NCBI RefSeq assembly: GCF_020131355.1 | Contig: NZ_JAHLEL010000044.1 | Coordinates: 62,001 to 126,000 of the forward strand | DNA length: 64,000 bases | Source of the DNA: Pseudonocardia sp. ICBG1293 | GTDB taxonomy: Bacteria; Actinomycetota; Actinomycetes; Mycobacteriales; Pseudonocardiaceae | Direction: 5' to 3' | Translations under genes and position numbers: made by a program | In this document: positions 52,137 to 60,868 of the stretch, piece by piece | Numbering within the stretch: position 1 is the first letter of the stretch | Layout: the number at the start of each line of letters is the position of its first letter | Notes under the pieces: generated by a model | The model's input: only the letters and a program-made list of their open reading frames with translations | Databases searched by the model: none | Told to the model about the DNA's origin: nothing

Positions 52137-53747
52137 TTAGACGACGAGCGACAGCGGCAGGATCACGACGATCGCGACGACCGAGGCGATCGAGACCCCG
52201 ACCGAGCAGGTCTTGAGCGTCCCGCGCACGGACTGGCCCAGCAGCGACTGCAGCAGCCAGAACGTGTTCGACGTGACGTGGACGGCGAACAGCGCCCCGG
52301 CGCCCGCGGCCAGTGCGATCAGCACCGGGGCCAGGCCGATCACCGGCGCGACCGGGGCGAGCACACCCGCCGCGGTGATCGCCGAGATCGTCACCGACCC
52401 GATCGCGACGTGCAGCACGGCGGCGATGAGCCACACCATGAGCAGCGGCGCGGCGGTGCTCGCGGAGAAGAAGCGGCCGAGGATCTCGCCCAGCCCGGCG
52501 TCGGAGATCGTGGTGGCGAGCGAGCCCCCGACCCCGGTGAGGATGAGGATCTGCCCGCTCTCGCGGAACCCGTCGGTCACCGCGGTCTCGACCATCTCCC
52601 GCCCGTGCGCGATCCCGACCACGGCGGTGGTCCCGATCAGCGCGAGCAGCAGGGCGATCACCGGCTCGCCCAGGAACGCGATCACGGGGTGGGTCACTCC
52701 GGCGGCGTCGAGGACGGCGCCCGCGGCGATGAGCAGCAGACCCACCAGCAGTGGCCCGAAGAGCAGGGCCAGCGGGAGCTCGCGGCGCGCGGCGCGGGAC
52801 ACGCCGGTGTCGACGGCGGCGGCCGATCCGACCGCACCACCGGCTCCGCCCGCACCGGCGGCCGGGGTCCCCTCACCGGCCTTGCGGCCCGGGGCACCTC
52901 CGCCCGCAGGCGGCAGGTCCCCGGTCGGACCGGCACCGCGCGGGGCGGCGTCGGCTCCGGCGGTGCCGGTCCCTGCGCTGCCGGTCCCTGCGCTGCCGGC
53001 CCCTGAGGTGCCGGTCGCCGTGCCGTCGATCGAGGCGGCGTCGGCTCCGGCGGCGTGCAGGGCGCCGGCCTGCGGGCCGGCGGGTACGCCCGCGCCGGCC
53101 GGCTCCTGCTCGTCCCGGGCCGGGTCCCACCAGCCGCGGCGCAGCAGCACGGACATGATGCCGGTCGCGATGAGCACCGTCGGCACCACGACGACCAGGC
53201 CCAGGATCAGCATCTGGCCCAGCGGGACCCCGAGTACGCCGGCGAGGGCGACCGCGCCGACACCGGGGACCATGAACACGATCCCGCACTCCAGGCCGAT
53301 CGCGAGGGCGGTCGCCATCCGCGGCAGCCCCTTGTCCCCGATGCGCGGGGCGATCCGGCGGGCCAGCGGTGCGGAGATGACCAGCAGCACGTCGACGAAG
53401 ATCGACTGGAGTGCGGTGGAGACCGTGACGGCGGTGGCGTAGGGCATCCCGCGCGGGCCGCAGGCCCGCAACAGCGCCGAGACCAGCCGTTCGATGGCGC
53501 CCGCGTGGTGCAGCATCGCGCCGGTCAGCACACCGAAGGCGATGAGCAGCCCGACGTCGGCCAGGATGTCGCCGAACCCACCGGTCACCGAGTCGACCGT
53601 GCCTGTCACGCCCAGCCCGGCGGTCAGGCCAAGGTACACGGCGCCGATCACGAGCGAGACCACCGGGTTCAGCCGGAACCTCACGATCAGCACGACGACG
53701 GCGAGCACGGCGACCGCCGTGTTCACCACGATCACGGTGTCCGACAC
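52137..53747 (-). CDS. GntP-family organic acid permease
   Basis: 536 residues with about 12 hydrophobic segments in two halves. Features: SLVIGAVYLGLTAGLG, FGDILADVGLLIAFGVLTG, TALQSIFVDVLLVISAPLARRI, and in the second half ILTGVGGSLATTISDAGLGE and SVTISAITAAGVLAP, typical of gluconate/organic-acid symporters. A 130-residue Gly/Ala/Pro-rich cytoplasmic loop separates the halves and contains three 15-bp repeats (52965-53009). GTG 53747 follows GGGGGGA. It presumably imports the acid activated by the next gene. Confidence 0.82.
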   Translation of the reverse strand: MSDTVIVVNTAVAVLAVVVLIVRFRLNPVVSLVIGAVYLGLTAGLGVTGTVDSVTGGFGDILADVGLLIAFGVLTGAMLHHAGAIERLVSALLRACGPRGMPYATAVTVSTALQSIFVDVLLVISAPLARRIAPRIGDKGLPRMATALAIGLECGIVFMVPGVGAVALAGVLGVPLGQMLILGLVVVVPTVLIATGIMSVLLRRGWWDPARDEQEPAGAGVPAGPQAGALHAAGADAASIDGTATGTSGAGSAGTGSAGTGTAGADAAPRGAGPTGDLPPAGGGAPGRKAGEGTPAAGAGGAGGAVGSAAAVDTGVSRAARRELPLALLFGPLLVGLLLIAAGAVLDAAGVTHPVIAFLGEPVIALLLALIGTTAVVGIAHGREMVETAVTDGFRESGQILILTGVGGSLATTISDAGLGEILGRFFSASTAAPLLMVWLIAAVLHVAIGSVTISAITAAGVLAPVAPVIGLAPVLIALAAGAGALFAVHVTSNTFWLLQSLLGQSVRGTLKTCSVGVSIASVVAIVVILPLSLVV

Positions 53748-53826
53748 GGTGGTCCCCCCGGGCAACGACGACGACGTCTTGCCCACATCATGAACATGAA
53801 CCCACCATGCAAGCAAGTCTCGCGGG

Positions 53827-54447
53827 TCAGCCCGCCGCCAGCGCCCCACCGAACCCGATCAACGCGAGCCCGGCGACGACGTCCCCGGCACGGCGCACGC
53901 GACGGCGGGTGAAGAAGGCCCGCGCCCGGTGCACGGCGAGGACCAGGCCGACGCCGTAGACGCCGCCGAGCACCGCGACCGACAACGCGAGCAGCACGGC
54001 GTCGGCGGTGGTCGTCACGCCGGGGACGAGGAACTGCGGCAGCACCGACAGGTACATGACCAGCACCTTGGGGTTGGTGATGTTCGAGCCGAACCCGACC
54101 ACGAACGACCGCCGGACCGGGACCCGCGTCCCGCCGGAGGGGACCTCGGCGTAGTCCCCGCGGCGCGCGGCGCGCAGCGCCTGCACCCCGAGCACGCACA
54201 GGTAGACCACCCCGGCCCAGCGGAGCACGGTGAACGCGGTGTGCGACCCGGCGATGAGCACGCCGAGCCCGAACGCCGCCGCACCGCCCTGCAGCGCGTT
54301 GCCGGTGACCACCCCGGCCAGCGTCGACAGCCCACCCGCGCGCCCGCCGACGAGCGAGGCGCGCAGCATCACGAAGGTGTCGGGTCCGGGCATCAGCACC
54401 AGCCCGACGACGATCAGCAGGTAGGCACCGTAGGACGTCCAGCTCAC
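53827..54447 (-). CDS. LysE-family exporter
   Basis: 206 residues, six hydrophobic segments. The first helix region reads LVLMPGPDTFVMLRASLVGGRAGG and the third loop SFVVGFGSNITNPKVLVMYLSVLPQF, both diagnostic for LysE/RhtB amino-acid exporters. It is transcribed in the same direction as the GntP operon, 79 bp upstream of it. TACGAT (minus, 54461-54456) lies eight bases before the GTG, giving a leaderless mRNA whose -10 overlaps that of the divergent gene. Confidence 0.9.
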   Translation of the reverse strand: MSWTSYGAYLLIVVGLVLMPGPDTFVMLRASLVGGRAGGLSTLAGVVTGNALQGGAAAFGLGVLIAGSHTAFTVLRWAGVVYLCVLGVQALRAARRGDYAEVPSGGTRVPVRRSFVVGFGSNITNPKVLVMYLSVLPQFLVPGVTTTADAVLLALSVAVLGGVYGVGLVLAVHRARAFFTRRRVRRAGDVVAGLALIGFGGALAAG

Positions 54448-54455
54448 GAGGGGCC

Positions 54456-54465
54456 ATCGTAGGCT
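54456..54465. promoter_or_regulatory. Overlapping divergent -10 elements
   Basis: ATCGTAGGCT contains TAGGCT on the plus strand (54460-54465) and TACGAT on the minus strand (54461-54456), sharing a TA. Each is eight bases from the start codon of its gene (GTG 54474 and GTG 54447). The two start codons are only 26 bases apart, so the genes probably compete for polymerase. Confidence 0.5.
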
Positions 54466-54473
54466 GTCCCCCC

Positions 54474-55436
54474 GTGAGATCCCGCCGGCGTCGTACGTCC
54501 CGGGAGGCCTCCCCGCTCCCGACGGTCGACGGCCTCGCGCCGGCCCGCGTCCGCACCCCGGCGACGCAGGGGTGGGCGACGATGCGCGACCACCTGGTCG
54601 ACCGGTTCCCGCACGTCGCGGGGCGGATCGATGCGCGCCTGGCCGCCGGGGAGATCGTGACCGCGGCCGGCGCGATCACCCCGGCCACTCCCTACACACC
54701 CTCGACGACGCTGTGGCTCTACCGTGACGAGCCCGACGAGGTGCCGGTGCCGTTCGGCCTGCCGGTGCTGCACGCCGACGACGACGTGGTCGTCGTCGAC
54801 AAGCCGCACCTGCTCGCGACGATCCCGCGGGGCAGCCACGTCCGCCAGACCGTGCTCGTCCGGCTGCGCCACGAGCTCGGCCTACCGGCCCTCAGCCCGG
54901 CCCACCGGCTCGACCGCGCCACCGCCGGGGTGCTGCTGCTGGTGGTGCGACCCGAGCTGCGGGGCGCCTACCAGACGTTGTTCGCCCGCGGCCGGGTCAC
55001 GAAGACCTACGAGGCGCTCGCCCGGTACGACCCCACCCTGGAGCTGCCGCGCACCGAGGTGTCGCGCATCGTGAAGCGACCGGGGGTGTTCGCCGCCGTC
55101 ACCGAGGACGGGGAGCCGAACGCCGAGACCCGCATCGAGCTCGACGGGCACCGCGGGGACCTGGCCCGCTACCGGCTGACCCCGCGCACCGGGCGGACCC
55201 ACCAGCTGCGGGTGCACCTGAACGGACTGGGCGTCCCGATCCTCGGCGACGACGTGTACCCCGAGCTGGTCCGGCGTCCGCCCGCGGACTTCACCCGGCC
55301 GCTGCAGCTGCTCTCCCGGGCCCTGGAGTTCGACGACCCGGTCACCGGGGCCCGGCGGCGCTTCGTCAGCGGCCGCACCCTGCAGGCGTGGGACGACCCG
55401 GACGGCTGGGCGGCCGGGGCACCGCACGACGGGTGA
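54474..55436 (+). CDS. RluA-family pseudouridine synthase
   Basis: 320 residues. The catalytic motif AHRLDRATAGVLLL gives the active-site Asp; LARYRLTPRTGRTHQLRVHL and GVPILGDDVYP are the other family signatures. The enzyme isomerises uridine to pseudouridine in rRNA or tRNA; the target base is unknown. A non-homologous 90-residue N-terminal domain replaces a typical S4 domain. The GTG start is leaderless. Confidence 0.9.
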   Translation: MRSRRRRTSREASPLPTVDGLAPARVRTPATQGWATMRDHLVDRFPHVAGRIDARLAAGEIVTAAGAITPATPYTPSTTLWLYRDEPDEVPVPFGLPVLHADDDVVVVDKPHLLATIPRGSHVRQTVLVRLRHELGLPALSPAHRLDRATAGVLLLVVRPELRGAYQTLFARGRVTKTYEALARYDPTLELPRTEVSRIVKRPGVFAAVTEDGEPNAETRIELDGHRGDLARYRLTPRTGRTHQLRVHLNGLGVPILGDDVYPELVRRPPADFTRPLQLLSRALEFDDPVTGARRRFVSGRTLQAWDDPDGWAAGAPHDG

Positions 55437-57275
55437 TCAGCCGACGCTGCGGTCGTCGTCGCCGTCGTCCAGCCGGTGGCCGTTGCGGTGCCCGCCGGGC
55501 ACCGGCGCCCCGTTGAGCGCGCCGTTCAGGGAGCCGTTCGCCGGGCCGTGCGGGCCGTGGTCCTCCGCGGCGCGGTGGCGGCCCTCGCGCAGGCCGCGCT
55601 GGTAGCTGGCCAGCCGGTTGCGCACCCGGTCGGGCTGACGCTCCCGCGACCCGGTCGGCGCGACACCGTTCGGGGTGTCCCGCCAGGACGGCGGCACCAT
55701 CGCCTGGCCGGGCAGCCGCTGCGGCAGTCCCTGCGCGGTCGTCGGCAGGTCGACGCCCCGGTCGGCCCGGATCCGGGCGGCGTCGAACTCGGCGTCGCCG
55801 GCGGTCCGCCAGTTGTCGTTCTGCGTGACGGGCAGCGCCGTCGTCTCGGTCGACCCCGGCTCCCGGAACCAGGCCGAGGCGACGGAGGCGAAGATCGGCG
55901 TGTCGTCCGCGTCGTCCACGGGCACCGGCACCTCCGAGTCGAACGGTCCGAACAGCTCCACCGGCGGGGTGCTCCCCGCCGCACCGGCCACGGGCAGTGC
56001 CTCGGTGGCCGGGGGCTCCTCCGGAGCGGGTGGCGGCTGCGGGGCGCCGTTGCGCCCCGGGCTCACGTCCGGTGGCTGCGGCGGGCGCACGACGGGCCCG
56101 GGCCCACCCGGGCCGGCACCACCCGGTCCGGGGGCCGACGGTCCGGGGACGCCCGGTCCGCCACCGCCCGGTCCGATGCCGCCCGGCCCGGGGCCGCCCC
56201 GGTGGGGACCGCCCGGGGCGGGGGGGCCGGCGAACGGTGTCGCAGCGGCGATCCCGCCCGCCGGGCGGGGGGCACGACGCGGCAGCCCCGCGGGGTCGTC
56301 CCGCTCGGGGACGGCCGGCGGCCAGCTCCGCTCGGGCCCGGCGGCCGGGGAGTCCCGCGGCGGCCACGGCGCCTCCGCGGTGGGGCCGGGAGCACGGGTG
56401 TCGTCCGGGCCCGGACGGCGCAGCGACGCCGTGGACCCGTTCCCGGACGCCTCCACCGGCTCGGCAGGCTGCGGCTCGGCGGCGGGGGCCGCGGCCTCGG
56501 ACCGGCCACCGCCGACGGCCGAGGACGGCAGGTGCAGCACCGCGATCGGGGCGACCGCGGAGTTCCCGGCGGGTGCGCGGACACCCAGCCGCGCGCCGAT
56601 GGCACGCGCCAGCCGGGCGGCCACGTGCAGCCCGATCTCCTGCGGGGCGACCGGGCCGCCGGGTGTGGCGGAGCCCAGGGCGCGGTCGAGCTCCTCGACC
56701 GGGGTGCGGTGCCGCGGCGACTGGGTCCCCTGCAGCTCGACGACGATCCCGCCGTCGGGACCCCAGCGGGTCAGCAGCTCGATGCGTTCCCCCGCGGGCG
56801 TCGTGCCCGCCGCGTGGGCGAGCAGCTCGGCCAGGATCTGACCGAGTACCGGCTCGGCGGCCGCGTCGACCGAGACGCTCGGCGTCGGCGGGACGACCGT
56901 GCGCGAGGCCGCCTCGCTGGCCGACACGACGGTGTTGAGCACCTGACCGAGCGGTGTGGGCGGGGCGGCGAGCCGGGGCCCGCGGGGCGCACCGGCGAGG
57001 ACGAGGATGTGGTCGCCGTCCCGGGCGCCGCGGCGGGCGGCCGCGGCCAGCTCCGCGAGGTCGGCCAGCGCACCGGGACGCAGCTCACCGGCCCGCAGGC
57101 GTTCGGTCAGCAGCTGCTGGCGCTCGGAACGGGCCCGCAGCCGGTGCGCGATCGCGGCCAGGACGGCGTCCCCGGCCGAGGCACCCGCCGGGCCGGACGG
57201 GTTGGGCGGCGGGTCGTCTCGCGCCACGCGATCGTCCTCCGAACCGTTCGGACGGCGCCCGGGGTCGGACGCCAC
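55437..57275 (-). CDS. Orphan conservon-like protein with degenerate HATPase domain
   Basis: 612 residues without transmembrane segments. Residues about 30-65 form a helix (AIAHRLRARSERQQLLTERL) resembling the dimerisation region of actinobacterial nitrate/nitrite-sensing-type kinases; about 110-260 resemble their HATPase fold (LGQILAELLAHAAGTTPAG, GGIVVELQGT, IGLHVAARLARAIGARLGV), though ATP-lid glycines look weak. A 200-residue Pro/Gly-rich linker follows, then the conserved kinase C-terminus (SVASAWFREPG, RNRLASYQRGLREGRHRA). Conservon partners (roadblock, DUF742, GTPase) are absent. The sensor portion has been lost or never existed. ATP binding is uncertain. Confidence 0.65.
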   Translation of the reverse strand: MASDPGRRPNGSEDDRVARDDPPPNPSGPAGASAGDAVLAAIAHRLRARSERQQLLTERLRAGELRPGALADLAELAAAARRGARDGDHILVLAGAPRGPRLAAPPTPLGQVLNTVVSASEAASRTVVPPTPSVSVDAAAEPVLGQILAELLAHAAGTTPAGERIELLTRWGPDGGIVVELQGTQSPRHRTPVEELDRALGSATPGGPVAPQEIGLHVAARLARAIGARLGVRAPAGNSAVAPIAVLHLPSSAVGGGRSEAAAPAAEPQPAEPVEASGNGSTASLRRPGPDDTRAPGPTAEAPWPPRDSPAAGPERSWPPAVPERDDPAGLPRRAPRPAGGIAAATPFAGPPAPGGPHRGGPGPGGIGPGGGGPGVPGPSAPGPGGAGPGGPGPVVRPPQPPDVSPGRNGAPQPPPAPEEPPATEALPVAGAAGSTPPVELFGPFDSEVPVPVDDADDTPIFASVASAWFREPGSTETTALPVTQNDNWRTAGDAEFDAARIRADRGVDLPTTAQGLPQRLPGQAMVPPSWRDTPNGVAPTGSRERQPDRVRNRLASYQRGLREGRHRAAEDHGPHGPANGSLNGALNGAPVPGGHRNGHRLDDGDDDRSVG

Positions 57276-57472
57276 GTCAGTACCCGCTCGGGTAGCGGGC
57301 GGGACGGTTGCGAAGCCTACTCGTCGGTCCGCCCAGCGCCCGTCCTGATGCGGTGGGCGGTGGATCGTGGACGGGCGGACGGCGCGGCCCCTGCCGGCGG
57401 ATCACCACGGGTGCCCGGACCGGCACGCCGGGCGGCCGGGCGGCCGCGCCGGAGGGCTGCGGCGGCGGGTGT

Positions 57473-58093
57473 TCACTCGAACCGGGACGGGTCCCCCGCG
57501 CCGTACCGCACGATCTCCGGCTCGTCGCCGGACAGGTCGACCACGGTGGTCGGCTCGGTGCCGCAGTCCCCGGAGTCGATGACGGCGTCGACCTGGTTCT
57601 CCAGCTCCTCCTTGATCTCCCAGCCCTGGGTCATCGGCTCGTCGTGACCGGGCAGCAGCAGGGTGGAGGACAGCAGGGGCTCCCCCAGCTCGGCCAGCAG
57701 CGCCTGGGTGGTGGCGTGGTCGGGGATCCGCACGCCGACGGTCTTCTTCTTGGGGTGCAGCAGCTGCCGGGGCACCTCCTTGGTCGCCGGCAGGATGAAG
57801 GTGTAGCTGCCGGGGGTGGAGGCCTTCACCGCGCGGAACACGGCGTTGGAGATCTGCACGAACTGGCCGAGCTGGGCGAACTCCGCGCAGACCAGCGTGA
57901 AGTGGTGCCGGTCGTCGAGCTTGCGGATCTGCCGGATCCGGTCCAGACCGTCGCGGTTGCCCAGCGAGCAGCCCAGCGCGAAGCAGGAGTCGGTCGGGTA
58001 GGCGATGAGCCCGCCGGAACGCACGAGGTCCACGACCTGGCTGATGCTGCGCGGCTGCGGGTTCTGCGGGTGCACGTCGTAGTACCGGGCCAT
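57473..58093 (-). CDS. YciO/Sua5/YrdC-family protein
   Basis: 206 residues, one YrdC domain: GGLIAYPTDSCFALGCSLGN, KLDDRHHFTLVCAEF, SYTFILPATKEVPRQL, KKKTVGVRIPDH. It is the YciO type, with weaker threonylcarbamoyl-AMP synthase activity than TsaC. A translation role in tRNA t6A synthesis is the family inference. The start is ATG 58093, with TACCGT six bases upstream and no Shine-Dalgarno. Confidence 0.87.
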   Translation of the reverse strand: MARYYDVHPQNPQPRSISQVVDLVRSGGLIAYPTDSCFALGCSLGNRDGLDRIRQIRKLDDRHHFTLVCAEFAQLGQFVQISNAVFRAVKASTPGSYTFILPATKEVPRQLLHPKKKTVGVRIPDHATTQALLAELGEPLLSSTLLLPGHDEPMTQGWEIKEELENQVDAVIDSGDCGTEPTTVVDLSGDEPEIVRYGAGDPSRFE

Positions 58094-58203
58094 CGCGGCA
58101 CGGTACCGGCTCGGCGGGCGGCCCGGGGACCGGAGGAGCCGTGGCCCCCGGGCCACGGTGCAACCGTTGCCCGCGCCCGGCCCGGCGGTCCAGGATGCGA
58201 CCC

Positions 58204-59205
58204 ATGCGCGTCGTCGACTACCGGCCGGAACGGCACGAGTTCGCGTGGACGTTCGGCGGGGCGCCGCCGGTCCGCCGGGTCGCGCCGGGGACCTGCCTGC
58301 GACTGTGGACCGAGGACGCGTTCTCCGGGCGGCTCACGTCCACCTCGGACCGTCCGAGTGCGGTGCTCGACATGAGCGAGGTGAACCCGCAGACCGGGCC
58401 GTTCCACGTCGAGGGCGCGGAGCCGGGCGACACCCTGGCCGTCCACATCGTCGAGCTGACCCCCGCCCGCGACTGGGGCGCCTCGACGCTGATCCCGCTG
58501 TTCGGGGCGCTGTCGACGACCGACCGCACCGCCCTGCTGCACGAGCCGCTGCCGGAGCGGACCTGGATCTACCAGCTCGACCGGGCCGCGGGGACCATGC
58601 TGTTCGAGGCCACCAGCGCGGACCTGCGTCTGGAACTGCCGTGCAACCCGATGCTGGGCACCGTCGGCGTCGCCCCGCCCGGACGGGAGGTGCGCAGCTC
58701 CCTGGTCCCCGACGTGTTCGGCGGGAACATGGACACCCCGGAGATGCGGGCGGGCGCCACCTGCTACCTGCAGGTCAACGTGCCCGGCGCGCTGTTCTCG
58801 GTCGGCGACGGCCACTACCGCCAGGGAGAGGGCGAGAGCTGCGGCACCGCCGTCGAGGGCGCGATGGACGTCGTCCTGATCGTCGAGCTGATCAAGAACG
58901 CCCCGGCGCTGGCGTGGCCGCGGATCGAGACCGACACCCACTACGTCGTCGTCGGGTCCGCCCGTCCGCTGGAGGACGCGTGGCGGGCCAGCCAGGTCGG
59001 GATGATCGCCTGGCTGGGCGAGCTGTACGGCCTGGACCGGCTGGACGCCTATCAGCTGCTCACCCAGGCCGCGGAGTCCCCGCTGGCCAACGTCGTCGAC
59101 ACCAACTACAGCGCCGTCACCAGGATCGCGAAGGCGCTGCTGCCCACCGCGGCCGCCTACGGCGGGGTGCACCGGCACCTGCGCGAACAGTCCCGTTCCC
59201 TCTAG
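58204..59205 (+). CDS. Acetamidase/formamidase-family amidohydrolase
   Basis: 333 residues. FmdA-type motifs: GPFHVEGAEPGDTLAVHI (metal His), PCNPMLGTVGVAP, DVFGGNMDTPEMRAGATCYL, SVGDGHYRQGEGESCGTAVEG. Hydrolyses a short amide to acid and ammonia. It runs into an SDR gene 13 bases downstream. Confidence 0.9.
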   Translation: MRVVDYRPERHEFAWTFGGAPPVRRVAPGTCLRLWTEDAFSGRLTSTSDRPSAVLDMSEVNPQTGPFHVEGAEPGDTLAVHIVELTPARDWGASTLIPLFGALSTTDRTALLHEPLPERTWIYQLDRAAGTMLFEATSADLRLELPCNPMLGTVGVAPPGREVRSSLVPDVFGGNMDTPEMRAGATCYLQVNVPGALFSVGDGHYRQGEGESCGTAVEGAMDVVLIVELIKNAPALAWPRIETDTHYVVVGSARPLEDAWRASQVGMIAWLGELYGLDRLDAYQLLTQAAESPLANVVDTNYSAVTRIAKALLPTAAAYGGVHRHLREQSRSL

Positions 59206-59218
59206 GAAGGCCCCTGCC

Positions 59219-59983
59219 GTGGACATGCTGCTGAACGGTCGTGTCGTGCTCGTGACCGGCGGGTCGCGCGGGATCGGGCGGGCGGTCGTCGCCGGGCTCG
59301 CGGCGGAGGGTGCGCGGGTCGCCTTCTGCGCCCGCGACGCCGAGGGTGTCGCCGCCGCCGAGCAGGAGCTGCGCGCCGCGGGCGCCGGGGAGGTCGCCGG
59401 GACCGCGGTCGACGTCGCCGACGGCGACGCGCTGACCGGCTGGGTGGCCGACTCCGCCGCGCGCTTCGGGGCCGTCGACGCGGTGGTCGCGAACGTGTCG
59501 GCGCTCGCGATCGGCCCGGGTGAGCAGAACTGGCGCTCGAGCTTCGAGATCGACCTGCTGCACACGGTGCGGCTGGTGGAGGCCGCGCTGCCGCACCTGG
59601 AGCGCAGCGACGCCGCCTCGGTCACCGCGGTGTCGAGCGTGTCCGGCCGGGAGATCGACTTCGCCGACGGCTCCTACGGCGTCATGAAGGCCGCGCTGGT
59701 GAACTACGTCTCCGGGCTCGCCTTCGACCTCGCCCCGAAGGGCATCCGGGCCAACGCCGTCTCCCCCGGCAACGTGTACTTCCCCGGCGGGGTCTGGGAG
59801 AACGTCGAGCAGCACGACCCCGCGCTGTACGCCCACGCCATGGGCCTCAACCCGACCGGCCGGATGGGGACCCCGGAGGAGACCGCGTACGCGGTGGTGT
59901 CGCTGGTCAGCCCGCGGGCGAGCCGGATCAGCGGGACCAACCTCGTCGTCGACGGGGCACTGACCCGCGGCGTCCAGCTCTGA
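59219..59983 (+). CDS. Short-chain dehydrogenase/reductase
   Basis: 254 residues. Cofactor loop VTGGSRGIGRAV, and active site SSVSG...SYGVMKAAL with Tyr-x3-Lys; VANVSALAI replaces the usual NNAG. GTG 59219 follows AAGG. It is probably co-transcribed with the amidase; the substrate is unknown. C-terminal GTNLVVDGALTRGV is typical of 3-oxoacyl-ACP reductase-like SDRs. Confidence 0.9.
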   Translation: MDMLLNGRVVLVTGGSRGIGRAVVAGLAAEGARVAFCARDAEGVAAAEQELRAAGAGEVAGTAVDVADGDALTGWVADSAARFGAVDAVVANVSALAIGPGEQNWRSSFEIDLLHTVRLVEAALPHLERSDAASVTAVSSVSGREIDFADGSYGVMKAALVNYVSGLAFDLAPKGIRANAVSPGNVYFPGGVWENVEQHDPALYAHAMGLNPTGRMGTPEETAYAVVSLVSPRASRISGTNLVVDGALTRGVQL

Positions 59984-59987
59984 GCGC

Positions 59988-60749
59988 TCACCGCAGCGCC
60001 TCCCGTACCACCCGCTCGACGGGTGCGGTGCCCGTGACGAGGTCGAACGCCGGCTCCGTCGCGGGCTCCAGCGGCGGCTGGGCGATGACGCGGGGCCCGG
60101 CGGCGGACGGGGACATCACCTGCGCCCGGTGCACCACGAACGGGTGCACCAGGTAGACGTCGCCGGCCCGGCCGACGGCGGCGGCCTCGGGGCACCCGGC
60201 GGTCGCCGGGACCGCCTCGGCGCAGAACGCCGACCACTCCGCCCCGGCGCTGCCGTAGGGGGCGAGCAGCCGGGCCACGGCGTGGTGAGAGCCGGTCCGC
60301 AGCAGCGTCGGCGCGTCGCGCGGGCCGACGTCGGTGTAGAGGAACAGCATCAGCAGCGCGCGCCCGCGCGAGTCCACCGCGAGCCGCGGGCCGCCGTCGG
60401 GTCCGGCGAACGACGACTCGACGTGCCAGCCGTCGTCGCCGGGCTCGCCCGGGACCGGGAAGCGGATCGGGAACGTCCCCATCCCGGTGCGCGGGCGCCA
60501 CCGTCCGGCGCCGACCAACGCGTCGAACGCCGACCGCAGGGCCGGGGTGCCCGCGGACGCGGTGAACTCCGGGTCGGCCATCCCCCCGACCCGCAGCACC
60601 GGGCGGTCCCACCCGGTCGGGTCGTCGAGGTCGACACCCCGGTCGCGCAGCAGCGCCGCCCGCAGCAGGGCACGGCATCGGGCGGCGAGGTCCGCGGGGA
60701 CGGCACCCGGCAGGTGCACCCACCCGTCGCGGACGAACTGCTCGATCAC
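59988..60749 (-). CDS. Phytanoyl-CoA dioxygenase (PhyH) family protein
   Basis: 253 residues. The Fe(II)/2-oxoglutarate fold shows WHVESSF (first metal His; the usual HxD is HxE here), VYLVHPFVVHRAQ (distal His) and GPRVIAQPPL (2-oxoglutarate Arg). It would hydroxylate a small metabolite. The 3' end is four bases from the convergent SDR gene. Confidence 0.82.
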   Translation of the reverse strand: MIEQFVRDGWVHLPGAVPADLAARCRALLRAALLRDRGVDLDDPTGWDRPVLRVGGMADPEFTASAGTPALRSAFDALVGAGRWRPRTGMGTFPIRFPVPGEPGDDGWHVESSFAGPDGGPRLAVDSRGRALLMLFLYTDVGPRDAPTLLRTGSHHAVARLLAPYGSAGAEWSAFCAEAVPATAGCPEAAAVGRAGDVYLVHPFVVHRAQVMSPSAAGPRVIAQPPLEPATEPAFDLVTGTAPVERVVREALR

Positions 60750-60832
60750 CGCCCGGATGCTGCCCGGGTCGCGCGCGGACGGCGAGCGGATTTCCCGTCC
60801 GAAACGGACAGTCCCTCCCCGCCGAGCACGGG

Positions 60833-60846
60833 TTAGGGTGACCTCA
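60833..60846. promoter_or_regulatory. Iron box (DtxR/IdeR type)
   Basis: TTAGGGTGACCTCA matches 11 of 14 bases of the iron-box core TTAGGCTAACCTAA and lies 22 bases before the siderophore-binding lipoprotein start, a classic iron-regulated position. Confidence 0.6.
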
Positions 60847-60868
60847 CATCTGACGAAGGAGACCCTCC

